Source: Flavobacterium humidisoli (lineage in GTDB: Bacteria > Bacteroidota > Bacteroidia > Flavobacteriales > Flavobacteriaceae). Taken from it: DNA of 64,000 nucleotides. Location of the stretch: positions 372,001 through 436,000 of the forward strand of contig NZ_CP096829.1 in NCBI RefSeq assembly GCF_023272795.1. The letters run 5' to 3'. A model generated the notes under the pieces. The model did no database searches and was not told the origin of the DNA. It saw nothing but the letters and a program-made list of their open reading frames with translations. The position numbers were made by a program, and so were the translations under genes. Shown here piece after piece: positions 58,489 to 64,000 of this stretch (its first letter is position 1; the number at the start of each line of letters is the position of its first letter).

Positions 58489-58506
58489 CAAAAACAACAA
58501 CACAAA

Positions 58507-59655
58507 ATGAATTATTTTTCTTCTGATTTTAAATTGGGAATATTAGGTGGCGGACAATTGGGTAAAATGCTTTTGTTCGATACCCGAAAATTTGATATAC
58601 AAACTTACGTTCTAGATCCGAGTGACGAAGCGCCTAGTAAAATCGCTTGCAACAAATTCTTTCAAGGCGATCTAATGGATTATGAAACCGTTTACAACTT
58701 CGGGAAAAAAGTTGATGTTTTGACTTTCGAAATCGAATTGGTCAATCTTGAAGCTTTAACGCAATTAGAAAACGAAGGATTAAAAATATATCCATCTCCA
58801 AAAACTTTAAAAGGAATTCAGAATAAAGGTGTTCAAAAAGATTTTTACGCTAAAAATAATATCCCAACTGCACCATTTGAAAGATTCGAAAATTTAGATC
58901 AACTAAAATCTAAAATCAACGATTTACAATTACCATTTGTATGGAAATGCACTGAATTTGGTTATGACGGAAATGGCGTGAAAATAGTTCGCCAAGCTTC
59001 AGATTTAGATACGCTTCCAAATGTAGAATGCATTGCAGAAACTATGGTTCCGTTCAAAAATGAATTGGCAGTGATCGTAGTAAGAAATATATCAGGAGAA
59101 ATGAAAACTTACCCTGTTGTAGAAATGGAATTTCACCCAGAAGCAAACCAGGTTGAATACGTAATCTGCCCAGCAAGAATCGATGATAAAGTAGCTGAAA
59201 AAGCAAGAGCAGTTGCCTTAAAGGTTTCAGAAAATTTTAATCATGTTGGCCTTTTAGCAGTTGAAATGTTCCAAACTCAGGACGATGAAATTTTGGTAAA
59301 CGAAGTTGCTCCTCGCCCACACAATTCTGGACATTATTCTATTGAAGCGAGTTATACTTCACAATTCGAAAATCATTTACGCGCTATTTTAGATCTTCCT
59401 TTAGGAAATACTGACAGTAAAGTTGCCGGAGTTATGGTAAATTTAGTAGGTGCCGAAGGATTTTCTGGAGATGTAGTTTATGAAAATATCGAAACCATTT
59501 TAGGATGGAACGGTGTTACTCCTCATATTTACGGTAAAAAACAAACGCGTCCTTTCAGAAAAATGGGCCACGTTACGATTGTAAATGAAAATATGCAAGA
59601 AGCCAGACGAATTGCTGAGGAAGTTAAGAATACTATTAGAGTAATTTCTCAATAG
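58507..59655 (+). CDS. purK: N5-carboxyaminoimidazole ribonucleotide synthase
   Basis: A 382-residue ATP-grasp enzyme that carboxylates AIR with ATP and bicarbonate in purine synthesis. LGILGGGQLGKMLLF is the N-terminal signature, VWKCTEFGYDGNGVKIV the ATP-grasp loop, and VNEVAPRPHNSGHYSIEA the conserved metal-binding and closing region. The ATG ending at 58509 is used. An in-frame TTG 21 nt upstream lies in the promoter. It forms an operon with purE (70-nt gap containing a degenerate repeat). Confidence 0.96.
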   Translation: MNYFSSDFKLGILGGGQLGKMLLFDTRKFDIQTYVLDPSDEAPSKIACNKFFQGDLMDYETVYNFGKKVDVLTFEIELVNLEALTQLENEGLKIYPSPKTLKGIQNKGVQKDFYAKNNIPTAPFERFENLDQLKSKINDLQLPFVWKCTEFGYDGNGVKIVRQASDLDTLPNVECIAETMVPFKNELAVIVVRNISGEMKTYPVVEMEFHPEANQVEYVICPARIDDKVAEKARAVALKVSENFNHVGLLAVEMFQTQDDEILVNEVAPRPHNSGHYSIEASYTSQFENHLRAILDLPLGNTDSKVAGVMVNLVGAEGFSGDVVYENIETILGWNGVTPHIYGKKQTRPFRKMGHVTIVNENMQEARRIAEEVKNTIRVISQ

Positions 59656-59666
59656 TTTGAAGTAAC

Positions 59667-59694
59667 AGTTTTAAGTTTCCGAAAACTTGAAACT
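59667..59694. repeat. Degenerate inverted repeat between purK and purE
   Basis: AGTTTTAAGTTT (59667-59678) pairs with AAACTTGAAACT (59683-59694) at 11 of 12 positions, with a 4-nt loop. It resembles a short relative of the GTTTCAGGTTTCA family. Confidence 0.45.
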
Positions 59695-59725
59695 TTAAAC
59701 CTTAAACAAAATAAACAAAACACAC

Positions 59726-60211
59726 ATGAGCAAAGTAGCCATTATAATGGGAAGCATCTCAGACATGCCAGTTATGCAAGATGCAATCGACATATTAAAA
59801 CAATTTAATGTAGAAGTTGAAGTTGATATCGTTTCGGCACACAGAACGCCGGAGAAGTTATTCGATTTCAGCAAAAATGCACATACCCGTGGAATTTCGG
59901 TAATTATTGCCGGAGCTGGAGGAGCTGCTCATTTACCAGGAATGGTAGCTTCAATGTCTCCACTTCCTGTAATTGGAGTTCCTGTAAAATCAAGCAATTC
60001 AATTGATGGATGGGATTCCGTTCTATCTATTCTTCAAATGCCAGGCGGAGTTCCTGTTGCAACTGTTGCATTAAACGGAGCAAAAAATGCTGGAATCTTA
60101 GCAGCACAAATCATCGGAAGCCATGATAAAAAAGTTTTAGATACTATTATTTCTTATAAAGAAGAATTGAAAGCGGCAGTTAATAAAGCTGCTGAAGGTC
60201 TTAATAAATAA
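59726..60211 (+). CDS. purE: N5-CAIR mutase
   Basis: A 161-residue class I PurE that moves the carboxyl group from N5-CAIR to CAIR. GSISDMPVMQDAIDIL, SAHRTPEKLFDF (substrate-binding and catalytic His), and IAGAGGAAHLPGMVASMSPLP are the family motifs. It follows purK, which makes its substrate. Confidence 0.97.
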   Translation: MSKVAIIMGSISDMPVMQDAIDILKQFNVEVEVDIVSAHRTPEKLFDFSKNAHTRGISVIIAGAGGAAHLPGMVASMSPLPVIGVPVKSSNSIDGWDSVLSILQMPGGVPVATVALNGAKNAGILAAQIIGSHDKKVLDTIISYKEELKAAVNKAAEGLNK

Positions 60212-60240
60212 GTTAATTCCACAGAGATTCACAAAACAAA

Positions 60241-60288
60241 CACAAAGCTTCGCAAAGAGTAATTTAAAAAACTTTGCGAAGCTCTGTG
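60241..60288. repeat. Inverted repeat CACAAAGCTTCGCAAAG between purE and the M3 peptidase gene
   Basis: 60241-60257 is complementary to 60272-60288 at 16 of 17 positions, with a 12-bp perfect core (AGCTTCGCAAAG). Flanking CCACAGAGATTCAC and CTTTGCG fragments extend the element across the 113-nt gap. Confidence 0.75.
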
Positions 60289-60324
60289 TCTTCTTAGCGA
60301 ACCTTTGCGTAACACAACAACACT

Positions 60325-62352
60325 ATGAGCGTATTAACACAATATTTCAACACCAAACATAACACTGCACCTTTTTCGAAGATTAAAATCGAAGACTACG
60401 TTCCAGCTTTTCAAGAAGGAATTGCTTTGGCTAAAGCCGAAATCGATGCAATCGTAAATAATCCTGACGCGCCGACTTTTGAAAACACAATTGTAGCAAT
60501 GGATTTTTCAGGCGATATTTTAGATCGTCTTTCTAGTATTTTCTTCAATTTGAATTCGGCTGAAACTAATGACGAAATGCAGAAAATTGCCCAGGAAGTT
60601 TCACCTCTGCTTTCAGAATTCGGAAATGACATTCGCTTAAATGCCGATTTGTTTACGAGAGTAAAAACGGTTTACGATCAAAAAGATAGTTTGAACCTCA
60701 ACCCAGAGCAAACAACTTTATTAGACAAAAAATATAAAAGTTTTTCAAGAAACGGTGCCAATTTACCGGAAGACAAGAAAAATCAGTTAAGAGAAATTGA
60801 CAAAGAACTATCTAAGTTGAGTCTGCAATTTGGAGAAAATGTTTTGGCGGAAACGAATGCTTTCGAATTACATTTAACTGACGAAAAAGATTTGTCAGGT
60901 TTGCCAGAAGGAACAATCGAAGCTGCTAGATTATTAGCCAAAAATCAGGAAAAAGAAGGCTGGATTTTCACTTTAGATCATCCAAGTTATGTTCCGTTTT
61001 TGACTTATGCTGACAATCGTGAATTGCGTAAAAAAATGGCAATTGCTTTTGGTGCAAAAGCATTTCAAAATAACGAATTCGATAATCAGGAAAACGTTTT
61101 GAAAATTGCGAAATTACGTTTTGAAAGAGCCAATTTATTAGGTTATAAAACGCACGCACATTTTGTTCTGGAAGAAAGAATGGCCGAAAGTCCGGAAAAA
61201 GTTTTCTCTTTCTTAAATGATTTATTGGCAAAAGCAAAACCGGCAGCTCAAAAAGAGTTTGCAGAATTAGCCGCTTTCGCGAAAGAACTGGACGGAATCG
61301 AACAATTAGAAAAATGGGACGGCGCTTATTATTCTGAAAAATTAAAACAACAGCTTTTTAATTTAGATGATGAAAAACTGAAACCCTATTTTCAATTAGA
61401 AAAAGTTTTAGACGGTGCCTTTACTGTTGCCAAAAAATTATACGGTTTAACTTTTACTGAGGTTTTTGATATTGATAAATACCACGAAGAAGTTACAACT
61501 TATGAAGTAAAAGATGCTAACGGAAATTTAGTTTCTATTTTCTATGCTGATTTCTTCCCAAGAAAAGGAAAAAGAAACGGTGCTTGGATGACTTCATTCA
61601 AATCACAATATGTAAAAGACGGTGTAAACGAAAGACCACACATTTCGAATGTTTGCAATTTTACAAAACCAACAGAAACAAAACCTTCGTTATTGACTTT
61701 TAATGAAGTAACAACTTTATTCCACGAATTCGGTCACGGTTTACACGGAATGTTGGCTGATACAGTTTATCCAAGTTTATCCGGAACTTCTGTTTACTGG
61801 GATTTCGTAGAATTACCAAGTCAGATTATGGAAAACTGGTGTTATGAACCTGAAGCTTTGGCTTTGTTTGCAAATCATTATGAAACGGGAGAAATTATTC
61901 CGATTGAATATGTTCAGAAAATTAAAGAAAGTGCAAGTTTCCAAGAAGGTTTGGCAACGTTACGCCAATTAAGTTTCGGACTTTTAGACATGGCTTGGCA
62001 CGGACAAGATCCAACCAATATTACAGACTTAAAAGCTTTTGAAACTGAACAATTTGCCAATACACAATTGTATCCAGATGTAAAAGAAAATGCGATGAGT
62101 ACAGCTTTTTCGCATATTTTTCAAGGCGGTTATTCTTCTGGATATTACAGTTACAAATGGGCAGAAGTTCTAGACGCTGATGCTTTTGAATATTTCCAGG
62201 AAAAAGGGATCTTCAACGAAGAAGTAGCGAAAAAATTCAAAGACAATGTGCTTTCAAAAGGAGGAACAGAACATCCAATGACTTTGTACAAACGTTTTAG
62301 AGGTCAGGAACCAAAAGCGGAAGCTTTATTGAAGAGAGCAGGATTGGTTTAA
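60325..62352 (+). CDS. M3-family oligopeptidase (Dcp/OpdA-like)
   Basis: A 675-residue zinc metallopeptidase. The zinc motif is HEFGH at residues 467-471 (His467, Glu468, His471). The third ligand is a Glu in the following QIMENWCYE region. The N-terminal helical lid is normal for the family. I see no signal peptide, so it is probably cytosolic and degrades oligopeptides, either peptidyl-dipeptidase or oligopeptidase A in type. The end has the family motif FRGQEPKAEALLKRAG. Confidence 0.93.
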   Translation: MSVLTQYFNTKHNTAPFSKIKIEDYVPAFQEGIALAKAEIDAIVNNPDAPTFENTIVAMDFSGDILDRLSSIFFNLNSAETNDEMQKIAQEVSPLLSEFGNDIRLNADLFTRVKTVYDQKDSLNLNPEQTTLLDKKYKSFSRNGANLPEDKKNQLREIDKELSKLSLQFGENVLAETNAFELHLTDEKDLSGLPEGTIEAARLLAKNQEKEGWIFTLDHPSYVPFLTYADNRELRKKMAIAFGAKAFQNNEFDNQENVLKIAKLRFERANLLGYKTHAHFVLEERMAESPEKVFSFLNDLLAKAKPAAQKEFAELAAFAKELDGIEQLEKWDGAYYSEKLKQQLFNLDDEKLKPYFQLEKVLDGAFTVAKKLYGLTFTEVFDIDKYHEEVTTYEVKDANGNLVSIFYADFFPRKGKRNGAWMTSFKSQYVKDGVNERPHISNVCNFTKPTETKPSLLTFNEVTTLFHEFGHGLHGMLADTVYPSLSGTSVYWDFVELPSQIMENWCYEPEALALFANHYETGEIIPIEYVQKIKESASFQEGLATLRQLSFGLLDMAWHGQDPTNITDLKAFETEQFANTQLYPDVKENAMSTAFSHIFQGGYSSGYYSYKWAEVLDADAFEYFQEKGIFNEEVAKKFKDNVLSKGGTEHPMTLYKRFRGQEPKAEALLKRAGLV

Positions 62353-62359
62353 TATTTAA

Positions 62360-62367
62360 TATCTTTG
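62360..62367 (+). promoter_or_regulatory. -7 box of the kinase/small-protein pair
   Basis: TATCTTTG, a perfect TAnnTTTG match 16 nt before the TTG start of the kinase gene. The nearest TTG at 62344-62346 gives only a 13-nt spacer, so the -33 is weak. The box starts 7 nt after the M3 peptidase stop. Confidence 0.45.
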
Positions 62368-62383
62368 TGTATTATTTAAAATA

Positions 62384-62965
62384 TTGAAAGAAAAAAATCT
62401 ATATATAATTGCGGGTTGTAATGGAGCTGGAAAAACAACTGCTTCATATTCAATACTGCCTGAAATTTTAAACTGTAAAGAATTTGTAAATGCTGATGAA
62501 ATCGCAAAAGGTTTATCACCATTTCAACCTGAAACAGTAAGTTTTGAAGCTGGAAGAATAATGCTTAATCGAATAGATGAGCTATTACAAAAAGAAGTCG
62601 ACTTTGCTTTTGAGACAACTCTTTCTGCAAAAAGCTATATTTCTATTGTAAAAAAAGCACAAAGTCAAGGTTATTTTGTAACATTAATTTTCTTTTGGCT
62701 CAACTCTATTGAATTAGCAAAACAAAGAGTTAAAGTAAGAGTAATGGAAGGTGGTCATAATATCCCCGAAGATGTAATAGAACGAAGATACATTCGTGGT
62801 ATTAAAAATTTCTTTGAAATTTATCTTCACAAGTGCGACAATGTAATGTTGTTTGACAACTCAAATAAATTACCAATACTTGTTGCCGAAAAAGAGATTA
62901 ACGAAGAGATTCAAATTACCAATGAAAATTTATTTGATGAAATAAAAACTTTTTTAAAGATATGA
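62384..62965 (+). CDS. Zeta-toxin-like P-loop kinase (predicted ABC-type ATPase family)
   Basis: A 193-residue protein with the Walker A GCNGAGKTT at residues 11-19. It is followed by VNADEIAKGLSPFQPE and FAFETTLSAKSYI, matching the zeta-toxin family (COG4185), in which the acidic and Thr residues after the P-loop bind and phosphorylate UDP-N-acetylglucosamine or another substrate. RVKVRVMEGGHNIPEDVIERRY is the downstream basic, lid-like segment. The start is TTG, since no ATG lies upstream in frame. The stop overlaps the ATG of the next small gene by 4 nt, so the two are coupled. It may act as a toxin or a metabolic kinase, which is not resolved. Confidence 0.8.
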   Translation: MKEKNLYIIAGCNGAGKTTASYSILPEILNCKEFVNADEIAKGLSPFQPETVSFEAGRIMLNRIDELLQKEVDFAFETTLSAKSYISIVKKAQSQGYFVTLIFFWLNSIELAKQRVKVRVMEGGHNIPEDVIERRYIRGIKNFFEIYLHKCDNVMLFDNSNKLPILVAEKEINEEIQITNENLFDEIKTFLKI

Positions 62966-63123
62966 CAAAAGATAAAATCAAAGAATTACAGCATAAAATT
63001 GTTGAAGGTCTAAAAGTTTCTTCAAAAAAAATGATTGAAAACAAAAAGAAAACTAATGGAAAAATTGTGGTTTTTGCAGATGGAAAAATCCAAACAATAA
63101 ACGCAGTTGACATTAAAGATTAA
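62962..63123 (+). CDS. Small partner protein of the zeta-like kinase (53 residues)
   Basis: A basic 53-residue protein (starts MTKDKIKELQ, ends INAVDIKD). The first half is helical and Lys-rich (KVSSKKMIENKKK). The second half looks like a beta-hairpin (KIVVFADGKIQTINAVD). The ATG shares 4 nt with the kinase stop (ATGA). Small genes coupled to zeta-type kinases are usually antitoxins, though here it follows the kinase rather than preceding it. No name is given because no recognised family motif is visible. Confidence 0.75.
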   Translation: MTKDKIKELQHKIVEGLKVSSKKMIENKKKTNGKIVVFADGKIQTINAVDIKD

Positions 63124-63135
63124 TACCTATCAACT

Positions 63136-63795
63136 TTGAAAAAATATTTTAAAATCTTCCTTTACCTTGCAATTATTGGATTGGCCGCAATTGTTTCTGT
63201 AAACTATTACGTAAAATCTTCGACCAAAAAGAACATTTATTATTCCATTAAAAGATTCCCTAAAAATGATGTGGGAATCATTTTTGGTGCTGGAATTAAT
63301 GGAAATCAGCCAAGTAAATATTTAAAAGATCGTCTTGACGCAGGAATAATGCTTTGGAAAGCAAAACGCATCAATAAAATTTTACTTTCTGGCGATAACG
63401 GCCGAGATGAATATGACGAATTGACCGTTATGAAAAACTATTGTTTTAATCACGGAGTTGATACCACAAAAATCTTTGTTGATTATGCAGGCTTTGACAC
63501 TTACTCTACAATGTATCGAGCCAAACATATTTTTAAGATTAAAAAAGCAACTTTAATTTCGCAGGAATATCATTTGAACCGAGCGATTTACATTGGCAAC
63601 AAACTCGGAATTAAATCAGTTGGATATTCGGCAAATAAGGGAGAATATTTAGGTTACAACTATGTTCGTTTTCGAGAATATGGTTCAATCTTCAAATCTT
63701 TTTTTGATGTTTTGAGAAATCGACAACCTCGTTTTTTAGGTGGAGAAATTAATATCAACCGAGAATCCAATTATTCGAAAGAAGATAAACGATAA
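63136..63795 (+). CDS. SanA/ElyC-like DUF218 (YdcF) protein
   Basis: A 219-residue protein with one N-terminal membrane anchor (IFLYLAIIGLAAIVSV, about residues 7-22) and a DUF218 domain. The domain has VGIIFGAGINGNQPS (nucleotide-like glycine loop), ILLSGDNGRDEYDEL and LISQEYHLNRAIYI. SanA/ElyC proteins are linked to envelope and vancomycin tolerance in E. coli, but the activity is unclear. The start is TTG at 63136, 12 nt after the small gene, so it may be cotranscribed with the kinase pair. A strong terminator follows. Confidence 0.82.
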   Translation: MKKYFKIFLYLAIIGLAAIVSVNYYVKSSTKKNIYYSIKRFPKNDVGIIFGAGINGNQPSKYLKDRLDAGIMLWKAKRINKILLSGDNGRDEYDELTVMKNYCFNHGVDTTKIFVDYAGFDTYSTMYRAKHIFKIKKATLISQEYHLNRAIYIGNKLGIKSVGYSANKGEYLGYNYVRFREYGSIFKSFFDVLRNRQPRFLGGEININRESNYSKEDKR

Positions 63796-63829
63796 AAAAA
63801 ACCTGCAAGACGTTCTTGCAGGTTTTTTT
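63794..63829. terminator. Bidirectional terminator after the SanA-like gene
   Basis: A perfect 10-bp GC-rich stem (63801-63810 with 63814-63823, ACCTGCAAGA/TCTTGCAGGT) with a 3-nt loop, A-run on the left and T-run on the right. It also serves the antiporter gene on the minus strand. Confidence 0.92.
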
Positions 63830-63907
63830 ATAAAATATTTAGTTTATAATTTAAAGATAAGAAATCTTAATTTTTGATTCTTTACTCTTTATTCTATCTT
63901 CTATATT

Positions 63908-64000
63908 CTACTCTTTCTCCAAAACTCTTTTTGCTAATTTTCCAACAGTAAGTCCTTGTACTACAATTGAAAATAATACGACAATGTAAGTTACTTCAAG
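63908..64000 (-). CDS. Cation/proton antiporter, C-terminal end (partial)
   Basis: The minus strand gives 30 codons to a TAG stop at 63908, and the gene starts beyond the right edge. The peptide has a membrane segment (YIVVLFSIVVQGLTVGKLAKR) followed by a short basic and acidic tail (VLEKE). The VVQGLTVGKLAKR pattern is typical of the last helix of NhaP-type sodium/proton antiporters. Only the family call is supported, at moderate confidence. Confidence 0.6.
   Translation of the reverse strand, partial: LEVTYIVVLFSIVVQGLTVGKLAKRVLEKE

Noticed and set aside
58486..58506. TTG start for purK at 58486
   Set aside because: This TTG is the end of the TATCTTTG promoter box. The ATG at 58507 gives the normal PurK N-terminus.
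62384..63123. Calling the kinase pair a proven toxin-antitoxin system
   Set aside because: Only motifs and overlap support it. No toxicity data or recognised antitoxin motif is visible.

Overview
The window is AT-rich chromosomal DNA from a Bacteroidota member, most likely a Flavobacterium. The evidence is the SusC/SusD pair, a DPP7-type S46 peptidase, CtlX-like hydrolases, Bacteroidota-type promoters (TTG, 19-20 bp, TAnnTTTG), A-rich start regions without Shine-Dalgarno sequences, and intergenic inverted repeats typical of this group. It is mainly core genome. I see no prophage, insertion sequence, CRISPR array, rRNA or tRNA gene.

Layout. 1-3.8 kb: the 5' part of recR, a CoA-binding protein, a MarC-family membrane protein and two tandem amidinotransferase-fold hydrolases. 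3.8-7.8 kb: gltA, eno and carA, all on the minus strand. 8.0-25.5 kb: a continuous minus-strand block for translation and secretion. It is transcribed from rpsL at the right (rpsL-rpsG-fusA-rpsJ, terminator, then rplC to rplQ including secY, infA, rpmJ and rpoA). Three strong promoter matches (before rpsL, rplC and rpsH) divide it into units. 25.6-32.1 kb: an Omp85-like outer-membrane protein, then a SusC/SusD pair with no carbohydrate genes nearby. 32.2-40.2 kb: rlmB, a DUF2490 protein, a secreted protein, a rhomboid protease, rarA, another secreted protein, a HAD phosphatase, radC and mpl. 40.4-49.2 kb: a 2164-residue alpha-2-macroglobulin-like protein that contains an embedded SusC-type regulatory-plus-plug segment, facing an S46 dipeptidyl-peptidase. 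49.5-64 kb: a small beta-barrel protein, obg, a CBS-domain membrane protein, adk, hpt, a sorbosone-dehydrogenase-like lipoprotein, a TonB receptor, a helical protein, purK-purE, an M3 peptidase, a zeta-toxin-like kinase with an overlapping 53-codon gene, a SanA/ElyC-like protein and the end of a cation/proton antiporter.

How the genes work together. The ribosomal block supplies ribosomal proteins, EF-G, IF-1, SecY and RNA polymerase alpha. The surrounding genes are mostly housekeeping: TCA cycle and glycolysis, nucleotide synthesis and salvage, DNA repair and peptidoglycan recycling. The envelope genes (Omp85-like, SusCD, alpha-2-macroglobulin, S46 peptidase, TonB receptor) fit a proteolytic, polymer-scavenging lifestyle. 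The points most worth a second look are the plug domain inside the alpha-2-macroglobulin, the kinase/small-protein pair, the orphan Omp85-SusCD cluster, structured spacers in the ribosomal operon, and several families of intergenic inverted repeats.
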